Source of the DNA: Saprospiraceae bacterium
Lineage (GTDB): Bacteria > Bacteroidota > Bacteroidia > Chitinophagales > Saprospiraceae
Length of the DNA: 19,038 nucleotides
Direction: 5' to 3'
Assembly (NCBI GenBank): GCA_013042795.1
Contig: JABDPK010000067.1
Location: 1-19,038, forward strand
Below are positions 1 through 7,168 of this stretch, piece after piece. How positions within the stretch are numbered: the first letter of the stretch is position 1; each line of letters begins with the position of its first letter. The notes under the pieces are model-generated. The model had not been told where the DNA came from and ran no database searches. It saw nothing but the letters and a program-made list of their open reading frames with translations. The translations under genes and the position numbers were made by a program.

Positions 1-305
1 GAGGCACACGAATAAGTGCCTTGTCCGCTTTCTTTCATGGCATCCATGGCAAACCCGGTTTCGTAAAACAATAGTTTACCCAACTCCACCTTTGCTGGCG
101 TAAGCGGATTTTTCGGGTCCTGGGGAATAGCAGCCAGATCATTTTCATCCGGCAGAATGTAAAAATCCAGGTCGCCGGTAGCTGAAGATCGGCTAACCAG
201 ATCTTCAAGTTCCTGGTCCAGTTCAATAAGAGAGGGCATCTGGTCTTTTGTACAAGCCCAAATAGATGAAATCAGGATTATGACTGCTAGGTATCTTATT
301 TTCAT
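1..305 (-). CDS. Diheme cytochrome c peroxidase-family lipoprotein, N-terminal part (cut by left edge)
   Basis: The minus-strand frame starts with ATG at 305-303 and runs off the left edge, giving 101 full codons. The protein begins MKIRYLAVIILISSIWAC, a short hydrophobic signal ending in a lipobox-like IWAC, so it is probably a lipoprotein anchored at Cys18. It is followed by TKDQ and later IPQDPKNPLTPAKVELGKLL, LFYETG and finally TYSCAS, where the window ends inside what should be the first CxxCH heme motif. The downstream paralogue at 1392-2726 has the same order (CSKDQ, VPQDRLNPLS, LGQMLFFETG, YSCATCH), which makes the family call solid although the catalytic part is missing. Members of this family are periplasmic or lipid-anchored diheme enzymes related to bacterial cytochrome c peroxidase and MauG, reducing H2O2 or oxidising protein substrates. 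The exact substrate cannot be inferred. A TAnnTTTG match lies about 22 bp upstream. Confidence 0.85.
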   Translation of the reverse strand, partial: MKIRYLAVIILISSIWACTKDQMPSLIELDQELEDLVSRSSATGDLDFYILPDENDLAAIPQDPKNPLTPAKVELGKLLFYETGFAMDAMKESGQGTYSCA

Positions 306-479
306 GAACCGCAATTTTTGGAAAAACAAAAATATTAATTTTATATTAAATTATTGTTTAATATATAATCTTCTATAAATTAGCTTCTTATATTTGGTTT
401 TTCAAAGATTAGTCTTTTCGTTAAAAAAGACGATTTTTGCAAATACAATATTATTATAAAATTTATTAATATTCATTTT
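306..479. promoter_or_regulatory. Divergent promoter region between peroxidase (minus) and nucleotidyltransferase (plus)
   Basis: This 174-bp, very AT-rich gap separates two divergent genes. TATTTTTG on the minus strand (plus positions 334-327) fits the Bacteroidota -7 consensus TAnnTTTG for the peroxidase gene. TATATTTG at 389-396 on the plus strand fits it for the nucleotidyltransferase gene and would give a leader of roughly 75 nt. No clear -33 TTTG partner is seen for either. A 9-bp inverted repeat, TATATTAAA (342-350) and TTTAATATA (357-365), lies upstream of the minus -7 element. A second inverted repeat, GTCTTTT (412-418) and AAAAGAC (425-431), would sit in the plus-strand leader. In such AT-rich DNA both palindromes may be chance. 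Confidence 0.4.
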
Positions 480-1379
480 ATGAAAGCAAGTTTGTTGGTA
501 TTAGCTGCAGGGATGGGAAGCAGGTACGGGGGATTGAAACAGTTGGATTCTTTTGGTCCAAATGGAGAAACGATCATTGATTATTCCATTTATGATGCAA
601 TGAACGCCGGGTTTGATAAGGTCGTATTTGTTATCAGGAGTCATTTCAGGGAAGCTTTTGAAAAGTATTTTGATGACAGAATTGGAGGCCATATTGAATT
701 GTGTTTTGTTGAACAGGAACTATATAAAATTCCACAGGGCATCGATGTAAACCCGGATAGAGAAAAGCCCTGGGGAACAGCACATGCTGTTTTAATGGGT
801 GAAAATGAGATTAAGGAACCCTTTGCCGTGATCAATGCTGATGACTATTATGGACAGGAGTCATATCAAACACTTATTGATTATTTCTCGTCCGATGCAC
901 CGCAAAATGAATATGCAGTTGTATCATATTTGCTTAAAAATACACTATCAGATCATGGTAGTGTCAACAGGGGCATTTGCTACAGTGATAAAGATCATTA
1001 TCTCACAAAAATTATCGAAACACTTCAAATTTCAAGAACTGACGAAGGAACAATTATTTCAGGTGGAGAAAGCGACCAGAAACTAATAGATGAGACACTT
1101 GTGTCTATGAATATGTTTGGTTTCAATCCCAGCTTCTTTGAACTTACAAAAAAGTATTTCAGAACATTCCTGGAAAAAAGAGGAATGGAACTCAAATCAG
1201 AATTCTTTATTCCATTTGTCCTGGACGAAATGATCAATCAAAAAGAAATAAAAGTAAAGGTCCTGGAGTCTCCGGCTAAATGGTTTGGTGTCACTTACAA
1301 AGAAGACAAGCCTATCGTGCAAGCTAAGATTCAGGACCTGATCAATAAGGGCGTTTATCCTCAAAAGTTATGGGATTAG
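480..1379 (+). CDS. Sugar-phosphate nucleotidyltransferase (NTP_transferase family)
   Basis: This 299-residue protein begins directly with the nucleotide-binding signature of the family: LAAGMGSRYGGLKQ at residues 8-21 (the GxGxR...K loop that holds the NTP phosphates). GTAHAV at 99-104 and VINADDYYG at 117-125 follow; the Asp pair in NADD is the expected metal and product-binding site. These are hallmarks of GT-A-fold enzymes that join an NTP and a sugar 1-phosphate to give an NDP-sugar. Length is normal for stand-alone members without an added acyltransferase domain. Which sugar and which NTP cannot be read from the sequence. No signal peptide or membrane segment is visible, so it should be cytosolic and feed envelope glycan synthesis (inference). 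The gene stands alone on the plus strand between two minus-strand peroxidase paralogues and ends 12 nt from the convergent stop of the second one. Confidence 0.88.
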   Translation: MKASLLVLAAGMGSRYGGLKQLDSFGPNGETIIDYSIYDAMNAGFDKVVFVIRSHFREAFEKYFDDRIGGHIELCFVEQELYKIPQGIDVNPDREKPWGTAHAVLMGENEIKEPFAVINADDYYGQESYQTLIDYFSSDAPQNEYAVVSYLLKNTLSDHGSVNRGICYSDKDHYLTKIIETLQISRTDEGTIISGGESDQKLIDETLVSMNMFGFNPSFFELTKKYFRTFLEKRGMELKSEFFIPFVLDEMINQKEIKVKVLESPAKWFGVTYKEDKPIVQAKIQDLINKGVYPQKLWD

Positions 1380-1391
1380 ATTGAGGGCTGA

Positions 1392-2726
1392 TTAGTTACA
1401 TCCCAGTTCAATAACTGATGTTTCGTCATTATTTGGAAAGCAATTACCTGAACCGATATAGTCCGGAATATATCTTTCCATACCAGGGTCACGCAAACCA
1501 ATTTCTATAAATTCAATCAGTTGTTCTTTTTCCTTTTGAGTCAATGCAACCGGATGAAGTTTTTCAGAAATTACACCTTCCGGCAATCTTGGATTTTCGG
1601 CAATGGCTGACAGTTTGTATTCGATGACCGCTTCAAGGCTGGTTTTGCTTGAACCGTGAAAATAAAATGAATAATCCCCGGTATTATATAATCCCGGAAC
1701 CCGGAATTTATACAGATCCGAATCTTCCAATGTAAATCCCCCCCGACCCAGGTTTCGTCTGTCATCTGCTTTCGCAAATACACATGCTTCATTTTGATCC
1801 ATATCCTTTACGCCAAGGGCATGGAACTCGTGTGATCCAAGATTTTTTTCATAATGGCATTTATAACATTTTGCTTTACCAAAGAATATGGCCCCACCGG
1901 CTTTTTGATCATCTGTCAATGCGGAATCATCACCTTTAAGCCACTTCTGGAATGGTGCATGTGTCGTTATGATTGTTCTTAGAAATGCAGAGATAGCGAG
2001 GCTTGTTGTTCGAGGGGAATATCGTTCTTCTTTTATGACATCAGGGAATGCATTATCAAAAAGTTCCGTGTATCCGAAAGCATCGGCCATTTCGCCTGAC
2101 ATACTCAGTCGATGGCTGATAAGACCAATCATGTTCTGGGTCTCAATGGATTCAAAACCCAGGGCATTGAATTCTGTATCTTCTCTTAATGGCCAGATAT
2201 GGTCCGTACCAATATTTACTTTTCCACTTCCAAATTGTCCATTCCAGAATGTATTTTCCACGAAGCCCACATTGATCAGACTCAATGGTCGTATCGATTG
2301 AATATCAAGTTGTTCATTTTCATATACAGGATCTTTAATCCTGTTGATGCCAACACCGAGACCACCTTCTCCAATACCCTGAACATTGTCCGGTGTAAAT
2401 CCTGATTGAGGCAGGTGGCATGTCGCACACGAGTAGCTGTTCATCCCGTTATCCAGGCTTGGCGTAATTCCAAGTCCGGTTTCGAAAAACAGCATTTGAC
2501 CTAATTGTACTTTTTCCTGGGAAAGAGGATTTAACCGGTCCTGGGGGACACGTACAAGATTGTTATAAACCGGCAACTCGTAGTAGTCGATAGCACCTGT
2601 AGGAGAAGCATTTATGATGTTCTGTGTAAGTTCTGCATTTATTTCACCCGCAAAATTGTTCTGATCTTTTGAACAGGCAAAAACCAGTAAACTCATAAAG
2701 GCCATTAAAATCCAGTTTAGCTTCAT
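1392..2726 (-). CDS. Diheme cytochrome c peroxidase / MauG-family lipoprotein
   Basis: The 444-residue product is counted from ATG at 2726. A longer frame starts at a TTG at 2738, but the ATG gives a normal signal peptide, MKLNWILMAFMSLLVFAC, with a lipobox ending at Cys18. Two c-type heme motifs are present: CATCH (residues 100-104) and CYKCH (287-291). A later FRVPGLYNTGDYSFYFHGS segment matches the conserved block that follows the second heme in cytochrome c peroxidases and carries a His in the usual place. These features fit the diheme CCP/MauG family, acting on peroxide or an oxidisable substrate outside the inner membrane, with electrons from a small c-type cytochrome. The substrate is unknown. 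It is a paralogue of the partial gene at the left edge. The frame carries a G7 run (plus strand C7 at 1738-1744) in an Arg-Gly-Gly stretch. Confidence 0.92.
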   Translation of the reverse strand: MKLNWILMAFMSLLVFACSKDQNNFAGEINAELTQNIINASPTGAIDYYELPVYNNLVRVPQDRLNPLSQEKVQLGQMLFFETGLGITPSLDNGMNSYSCATCHLPQSGFTPDNVQGIGEGGLGVGINRIKDPVYENEQLDIQSIRPLSLINVGFVENTFWNGQFGSGKVNIGTDHIWPLREDTEFNALGFESIETQNMIGLISHRLSMSGEMADAFGYTELFDNAFPDVIKEERYSPRTTSLAISAFLRTIITTHAPFQKWLKGDDSALTDDQKAGGAIFFGKAKCYKCHYEKNLGSHEFHALGVKDMDQNEACVFAKADDRRNLGRGGFTLEDSDLYKFRVPGLYNTGDYSFYFHGSSKTSLEAVIEYKLSAIAENPRLPEGVISEKLHPVALTQKEKEQLIEFIEIGLRDPGMERYIPDYIGSGNCFPNNDETSVIELGCN

Positions 2727-2764
2727 TTCAATTCTCAAGAGCGTAAATTAAAGTGGTTCACCTT

Positions 2765-2772
2765 CAAAGCTA
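2765..2772 (-). promoter_or_regulatory. Candidate -7 promoter element for the second peroxidase gene
   Basis: On the minus strand this reads TAGCTTTG, a full match to the Bacteroidota -7 consensus TAnnTTTG. It lies 38 bp upstream of the preferred ATG at 2726. No convincing -33 TTTG was found at the usual distance. It falls between the start codon and the minus-strand terminator at 2818-2849, so the gene would have its own promoter shielded from upstream transcription. Confidence 0.35.
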
Positions 2773-2817
2773 TGAGAAATTTATTCCATGAGTATGGCAG
2801 CTACTTTACAAAAAGAC

Positions 2818-2849
2818 AAAAAAAAGAAGCTATCCAGGTGACAGCTTCT
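2818..2849 (-). terminator. Strong rho-independent terminator reading on the minus strand
   Basis: Read on the minus strand, AGAAGCTGTC pairs with GATAGCTTCT around a 5-nt loop ACCTG. This is a 10-bp stem with a single G-U wobble, immediately followed by seven T (plus-strand A run 2818-2824) and more T after a short break. On the plus strand the wobble becomes an A-C mismatch and no T run follows, so direction is clear. No minus-strand gene is visible directly upstream: the next feature rightward is the plus-strand aspartokinase. It may end an unannotated small or antisense RNA, or insulate the peroxidase promoter. Confidence 0.75.
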
Positions 2850-3105
2850 CATTATCAAACCGTATGAAAAAAATACTCTTTAGCATTATGACGCAATAAT
2901 TATTTAAAGTAACACCTGATTGAATTTTTTTTCATGAATTATCTAGAGAACAGGAATTAAATGAATGCAAAATATGCCTCTTCATTTATGCAGATCCTGA
3001 AATTCCTGAGTTTGAACTATATGATGAGTCATACACTTCAATCAATCATTGAGGCCTGCGCGAAGATTATTTTACTTTTCTTTGTGGCTGAATTCCTTTA
3101 TTGTC
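2850..3105. other. Intergenic gap before aspartokinase, no convincing gene
   Basis: Between the terminator at 2818-2849 and the aspartokinase ATG at 3106 I see no conserved coding sequence. An ATG-started frame at 2961-3116 (51 codons) exists but overlaps the aspartokinase start and has no recognisable features. No full TAnnTTTG match was found for aspartokinase. Because of the orphan terminator to its left, this segment is also where a minus-strand small RNA could start. Confidence 0.4.
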
Positions 3106-4398
3106 ATGAAATATAAAGTCTTCAAATTCGGAGGTGCATCGGTTAAGGATGCAGAACACATCAAGAATGTGCTAAGTATTATCCGGAGTTACGATTCTGA
3201 AAAAATACTTGTAGTCATTTCAGCACTCGGCAAAACAACCAATGCGCTGGAGTCGAAACTTCCATCAATTGCGCAGAACCCGGAAGAGAGTCATATTATC
3301 CTGAAGGAACTGATTGAAGACCATCTTGATATCGGGAGGGCCTTGAACCTGGATGCTGAAAGCCTTGCAAATACTTTCAGAAAGCTGACTGACGAAATGA
3401 TTACTTCCATAGTTAAAAATGGAAACAAAGGATCCGATTTTATATATGACCAGGTCATTTCATTGGGAGAGCTATTCAGTACAAAGCTGATCGAGAATTA
3501 TATGTCTTCCTGTGGCGTGTTATCTGTTTGGCAGGATGTCAGGGAATTGTTCCAGACAGATAATGTTTACAAACGGGCAAAAATGAATATGCCTGAATCA
3601 GGACTATCTGTGCTGAATGTAATTCCGGATTTGTTTTCTGAAAAAGATATTATCATAACCCAGGGTTTTATTGCTCGTTCGGCGGAAGGCTTCACCACAA
3701 CCCTGGGCAGGGAAGGATCAGATTATACCGCCGCTTTATTTGCCTACTTCCTGGATGCTGGGGAACTCACTATATGGAAAGATGTCCCCGGTATTCTTAC
3801 AGCTGATCCCAAACGATTTGAAAATGTAGAGAAACTGGACAGGATGTCTTATCGTGAAGCCATAGAGATGACTTATTATGGTGCAAAAGTGATTCATCCC
3901 AAGACGATTCAGCCAATTCAGAATAAAGGGATCAGGTTGATGGTCAACTCCTATCTCAACCCGGGAGAAGTCGGGACTATCATATCAGGCCAGGGCCTGC
4001 CAAATTATCCTCCTATTGTGGTTATAGAAGACAAGGTTTGCCTGTTGCAGATCAGCAGTAATGACTTTTCATTTATACAGGAAGATCATTTGAGTCATAT
4101 TTTCAATAAGCTTAACGAGTCCAAAATAAAATTGCTGACAATGAGAAATTCTGCGATCAGTTTCACTCTTTGTGTCAAGGATCCGGGACATAAAAGGCTC
4201 AATGCATTGATCGACAACCTTGGTGATTATTTCACCATAGATGTCTTTGATGGATTGCAGTTAATTACAGTGAGACATTTCCAGGAAAACCTGATAAAGA
4301 ACCTGACGAAGAATAAAGTTGTTTTGTTTGAGGAAATATTAAAGAATACTATCCAGCTTGTTGTCAAACCTTCACTAGAGCTTAAAGAAAAATCCTAG
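3106..4398 (+). CDS. lysC: Aspartokinase, monofunctional
   Basis: The 430-residue enzyme phosphorylates L-aspartate with ATP, the first step of the lysine, methionine and threonine (and diaminopimelate) pathway. The frame stays open upstream to a TTG at 3049, but ATG at 3106 starts the protein right at the expected N terminus, MKYKVFKFGGASVKD, with the family signature KFGGxSV at residues 7-13. Other diagnostic segments are VISALGKTTNAL, the substrate loop TLGREGSDYTAA (about 199-210), and TIWKDVPGILTADP (about 222-235), followed by YYGAKVIHPKT. The region after about residue 310 is consistent with the regulatory ACT domains that bind end-product amino acids. It lacks any homoserine dehydrogenase extension, so it is monofunctional. 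The gene is alone on this strand; its TAG overlaps the TAG of the convergent SemiSWEET gene within CTAG at 4395-4398. Confidence 0.93.
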   Translation: MKYKVFKFGGASVKDAEHIKNVLSIIRSYDSEKILVVISALGKTTNALESKLPSIAQNPEESHIILKELIEDHLDIGRALNLDAESLANTFRKLTDEMITSIVKNGNKGSDFIYDQVISLGELFSTKLIENYMSSCGVLSVWQDVRELFQTDNVYKRAKMNMPESGLSVLNVIPDLFSEKDIIITQGFIARSAEGFTTTLGREGSDYTAALFAYFLDAGELTIWKDVPGILTADPKRFENVEKLDRMSYREAIEMTYYGAKVIHPKTIQPIQNKGIRLMVNSYLNPGEVGTIISGQGLPNYPPIVVIEDKVCLLQISSNDFSFIQEDHLSHIFNKLNESKIKLLTMRNSAISFTLCVKDPGHKRLNALIDNLGDYFTIDVFDGLQLITVRHFQENLIKNLTKNKVVLFEEILKNTIQLVVKPSLELKEKS

Positions 4399-4658
4399 GA
4401 TTTTTTATTGTATTTGAATTTAAAATAGAGAATCGTAGCAGCCAGACTTATGGTCACGATATTGGAAAAAATAATCGGGAAGTTTCTGATGACTAGCCCG
4501 TATATAAGCCACATGATCAGTCCTGACATAAAGATAATATACATTACAAGTGAAATGTCTTCAACAGATTTTGTCCTGTAAGTCTTGATAACCTGAGGTA
4601 AGAATGAAATCGTGGTACATGTTGCTGCCACAAATCCCAGTATATCTATAGCCGACAT
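4395..4658 (-). CDS. SemiSWEET-type sugar transporter
   Basis: This 87-residue membrane protein has three hydrophobic segments and the PQ-loop signature SFLPQVIKTYRTKSVEDIS in the first third. That combination and size are typical of bacterial SemiSWEETs, which form homodimers of two three-helix bundles and carry mono- or disaccharides by facilitated diffusion across the inner membrane. Substrate cannot be deduced. It is the last gene of the four-gene minus-strand operon, starting 3 nt after the SDR stop, and ends convergently with aspartokinase with overlapping stop codons. No terminator was seen after it, so transcription probably runs antisense into the aspartokinase gene unless another mechanism stops it. 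Confidence 0.88.
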   Translation of the reverse strand: MSAIDILGFVAATCTTISFLPQVIKTYRTKSVEDISLVMYIIFMSGLIMWLIYGLVIRNFPIIFSNIVTISLAATILYFKFKYNKKS

Positions 4659-4661
4659 GAT

Positions 4662-5438
4662 TTAACTGAAGGTGCTTTTTATCAAACCTCCATCGATGGA
4701 AATGGTCTGACCGGTGATGTAACCGGAAAGTGGAGATAATAACCAGCAGGCAAGTGATGCAAGATCACCGGGATTTCCCATTCTTCCGACCAGGATTTCC
4801 TGTTCAAACTGAACTTTGGCTTCTTCCGGTGTGATTCCCAATTGTGCACTCTTGTTGATAAATAATCTTTCCATAGCCGGTGTGGCATGGTAACCAGGTG
4901 CGAGAATATTCAGGTTGATGCCTTCAGCAGCTATCTCCTGTGACAGAGATTTTACAAAACCGACAACTGACAACCTGAGAGAAGTACTGAGTATGAGATT
5001 GTCGATGGGCTGCTTGACAGATGAACTCTCAATGTATACAACCCGGCCATAGTTGTTTTTCTGGAACAGCGGTAAAATTTCCTTTGTCAGTTTGACCTTC
5101 CATCTTAACAAGGTCTCATATGCCTTATCCCAATCTGATATGCTTGTTCGAGCAAAAGATTTTGCTGGTGGTCCACCAGCGTTTACCACAATACCAGACA
5201 GATCTCTTTTTCCTATTAATAGTATCAATTTTGAAATTGTGGCATCGGTAGTGATGTCACCTGGAAGAATCTCTATCTGATCCGGGAAATTGGCTTGTAG
5301 ATCTTTGAGCTTTTCTTCTCCGCGCGCATTGATAATAACCCTGGCTTTTTCGCGGACCAATGCTTCTGCAATGGCTTTTCCGAATCCGCTGGTTGCGCCG
5401 GTAACAACAAAAAGTTTTCCATCTAAATTCAAGTTCAT
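4662..5438 (-). CDS. SDR-family oxidoreductase lacking the YxxxK catalytic pair
   Basis: This 258-residue protein has the classical short-chain dehydrogenase layout. It shows the cofactor loop TGATSGFG (residues 13-20), a D61-containing GDIT, VVNAGGPP near 85-91, an ESSS serine segment (137-140) and a C-terminal GYITGQTISIDGG. The expected Tyr-x-x-x-Lys after the serine is replaced: aligned on GFVKSL, the Tyr position is Ser151 and the Lys position is Arg155 (STSLR). A known subset of FabG-like SDRs (BKR_like_SDR type, as I recall) shows a similar change after ESSS...P...L, so this is probably a real subfamily and not decay. Its reaction is unknown; a role in reduction of a ketone or acyl thioester is only a family-level guess. 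It is not the extended SDR threonine dehydrogenase that often partners kbl. Gaps to both operon neighbours are 3 nt. Confidence 0.85.
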   Translation of the reverse strand: MNLNLDGKLFVVTGATSGFGKAIAEALVREKARVIINARGEEKLKDLQANFPDQIEILPGDITTDATISKLILLIGKRDLSGIVVNAGGPPAKSFARTSISDWDKAYETLLRWKVKLTKEILPLFQKNNYGRVVYIESSSVKQPIDNLILSTSLRLSVVGFVKSLSQEIAAEGINLNILAPGYHATPAMERLFINKSAQLGITPEEAKVQFEQEILVGRMGNPGDLASLACWLLSPLSGYITGQTISIDGGLIKSTFS

Positions 5439-5441
5439 CTT

Positions 5442-5786
5442 TTAAAAATTTGGGAGGCGTTGAAAGAATGAAACAAATACCTTCTCTATCCGGGAGTATT
5501 CACCGTCTATGTGGAAAATATCCTTCAGTAGCAAAAACAGCTTATGTCTTGATTCTTCAGAATCGTAATACTTGTCTTTGTGTTTCAGGATAATCTTGAG
5601 ACTGAAAAAATCATTGTTTTGGAGGAAAAGAGAAAACAGCTTTGTAAAAGTTTCAGGAGCTGTTCTCTTTTTTATGAATTCTTTTTCATTTTCTGAAAAG
5701 TTATAATCCACATGTCCAACATATATCAGTAGGAAAACTTCAAATTCTTCCCTGGTCAGATCCGGTAATTTCTGTTTTGTTTCCAC
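5442..5786 (-). CDS. Small uncharacterised protein, possibly TerB-like
   Basis: This 114-residue protein is highly charged and predicted helical, with no signal peptide or membrane span. It has two similar acidic helix-turn segments, VGHVDYNFSENEKEF near residues 23-37 and IFHIDGEYSRIEKVF near 90-104. Paired segments of the form (A/V)D-x-x-(F/Y)-(S)-x-x-E-K recall TerB-like domains, where such acidic residues can bind metal, but this is a weak resemblance. The start is GTG at 5786-5784: the nearby ATG at 5800 is in another frame and the kbl stop is only 3 nt upstream. The position inside a tightly packed operon supports it being real. No function can be assigned from sequence. Confidence 0.65.
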   Translation of the reverse strand: METKQKLPDLTREEFEVFLLIYVGHVDYNFSENEKEFIKKRTAPETFTKLFSLFLQNNDFFSLKIILKHKDKYYDSEESRHKLFLLLKDIFHIDGEYSRIEKVFVSFFQRLPNF

Positions 5787-5789
5787 GTC

Positions 5790-6980
5790 TTAAATGACAT
5801 TTAGCGATTTACCTATTTTTTCAAAGGCATCAAGTGCTTTTTGAATGTGTTGCTCTTCATGTCCTGCAGAGATTTGTACTCTTATCCGTGCCTGTTCCTT
5901 CGGAACTACAGGATAGAAGAAGCCAATCACATAAATGCCTTCTTTCAGAAGCCTGTTTGAAAATTCCTGGGAGAGTTTGGCATCGTATAACATTACTGGA
6001 GTAATGGGGTGGGTTCCTTCTATGATATCGAATCCCAGACTTGTCATACCTTCCCTGAACATTTTTGTATTGTTCTCAAGTTTGTCGCGTAATAATGTAC
6101 TTGTGCTGAGCAGATCTATCACTTTGAGTGAAGCCCCGACAATCGCAGGTGCAAGGGTATTTGAAAACAGGTAAGGACGTGAACGTTGCCTGAGCATTTC
6201 GACCACTTCTTTTTTAGCAGCTGTAAAACCGCCTGAAGCGCCGCCGAGTGCCTTTCCAAAAGTTCCGGTAATGATATCTACCCGGCCAAACGCATCATTA
6301 TGTTCTGCACTGCCTCTCCCTGTTTTACCAACGAAGCCGGTGGCATGGCAATCGTCAACCATTACGATGGCATCATATTTATCCGCCAGGTCACAGATCT
6401 TGTCAATCTGGGCAATAATTCCGTCCATAGAAAATACACCATCGGTGGCAATCATGATTCTTCGGGCACCCGCTTCACGGGCTTCGATAATGTTCTTCTC
6501 AAGATCTGACATATCATTATTCAGGTATCGATACCTTTTGGCTTTACATAACCTGATACCATCTATAATCGACGCATGGTTCAACTGATCTGAGATAATA
6601 GCATCTTCAGGACCCAGCAATGGTTCAAACAAACCACCATTGGCATCGAAGGCTGCTGCATAGAGTATAGCGTCTTCACATCCTACAAAATCCGCGATTT
6701 TCTGTTCAAGCTCTTTATGGATATCCTGGGTCCCGCAAATAAATCTGACTGAGGACAAACCAAAACCATGTGAGTCAATGGTGTCTTTTGCAGCTTTAAC
6801 AATTTCTGACTGGGAAGATAGCCCCAGGTAATTATTCGCACAAAAATTAAGGACATCTGATTCTTTTGTGGTCTTGATGGAGGCTGCTTGCGGGCTTGTA
6901 ATGATGCGTTCCTCCTTGTAAAGACCATCGGCACGAATACCGTCGAGTTCTTTCTTGATTTGGCTGATATAGCTTTTCAT
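5790..6980 (-). CDS. kbl: Glycine C-acetyltransferase (2-amino-3-ketobutyrate CoA ligase)
   Basis: This 396-residue PLP enzyme of the alpha-oxoamine synthase family matches Kbl closely from end to end. It has [10 protein letters not shown] near 46-55, [20 protein letters not shown] (73-92), the cofactor stacking and Asp site [11 protein letters not shown] (207-216), and the Schiff-base lysine in [14 protein letters not shown], Lys243. It cleaves 2-amino-3-ketobutyrate with CoA to glycine and acetyl-CoA in threonine breakdown, or runs in reverse. Length equals the usual one for the family, and ICGTQ and TFGKALGG favour Kbl over BioF, HemA or serine palmitoyltransferase. It is the first gene of a four-gene operon. 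The usual partner, threonine dehydrogenase, is not in the window. Divergent to the giant surface protein gene, with 278 bp between starts. Confidence 0.93.
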   Translation of the reverse strand: MKSYISQIKKELDGIRADGLYKEERIITSPQAASIKTTKESDVLNFCANNYLGLSSQSEIVKAAKDTIDSHGFGLSSVRFICGTQDIHKELEQKIADFVGCEDAILYAAAFDANGGLFEPLLGPEDAIISDQLNHASIIDGIRLCKAKRYRYLNNDMSDLEKNIIEAREAGARRIMIATDGVFSMDGIIAQIDKICDLADKYDAIVMVDDCHATGFVGKTGRGSAEHNDAFGRVDIITGTFGKALGGASGGFTAAKKEVVEMLRQRSRPYLFSNTLAPAIVGASLKVIDLLSTSTLLRDKLENNTKMFREGMTSLGFDIIEGTHPITPVMLYDAKLSQEFSNRLLKEGIYVIGFFYPVVPKEQARIRVQISAGHEEQHIQKALDAFEKIGKSLNVI

Positions 6981-7081
6981 TATATGATTTTATTTGCTCG
7001 CCTAAAGATAGGTTTTAATATTTTTCAAAAAACACCTCAAAACACCATAAAAAAACAAATTATAAAAAATCGTAATATATA

Positions 7082-7112
7082 TTCGTGTTATTAATAATTG
7101 TTTATATATTTG
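7082..7112 (+). promoter_or_regulatory. Candidate promoter of the giant surface protein gene
   Basis: TATATTTG at 7105-7112 is a full match to the Bacteroidota -7 element TAnnTTTG. TTCG at 7082-7085, one base off the -33 element TTTG, lies 19 nt upstream, the usual spacing. Transcription would begin near 7119 and give a leader of about 140 nt. Confidence 0.5.
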
Positions 7113-7118
7113 TCCCTA

Positions 7119-7135
7119 GCGTAATATGTTTACGC
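7119..7135. promoter_or_regulatory. 17-bp palindrome at the predicted transcription start
   Basis: GCGTAA and TTACGC form a perfect 6-bp inverted repeat around the 5-nt spacer TATGT. It starts 7 nt after the -7 like element, so it would overlap the transcription start. This is the classic place for a repressor or a dimeric activator/repressor site. No gene for a regulator is in the window. Confidence 0.4.
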
Positions 7136-7168
7136 AGGTTTAATCTCTTTGACCAAAAATCGATTTGT

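Noticed and set aside
412..431. GTCTTTT/AAAAGAC inverted repeat as a terminator
   Set aside because: The stem is mostly A-T, no T run follows, and there is no gene ending before it on the plus strand.
1738..1744. C7 run (G7 on the coding strand) in the second peroxidase gene as a phase-variation tract
   Set aside because: Seven bases is short, and it is explained by Arg-Gly-Gly codons; worth only a glance in read data.
2727..2738. Second peroxidase starting at TTG 2738
   Set aside because: ATG at 2726 gives a standard lipoprotein signal peptide without four extra charged residues.
3049..3105. Aspartokinase start at TTG 3049
   Set aside because: The extra 19 residues lie before the KFGGASV motif, which in this family sits within about 10 residues of the N terminus; ATG at 3106 fits.
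2961..3116. 51-codon ATG frame before aspartokinase
   Set aside because: It overlaps the aspartokinase start, has no recognisable domain and no sign of conservation that I can judge; more likely chance.
4662..5438. SDR gene as the threonine dehydrogenase partner of kbl
   Set aside because: At 258 residues with a classical SDR layout and no YxxxK it does not resemble either the zinc-dependent or the extended-SDR threonine dehydrogenase.
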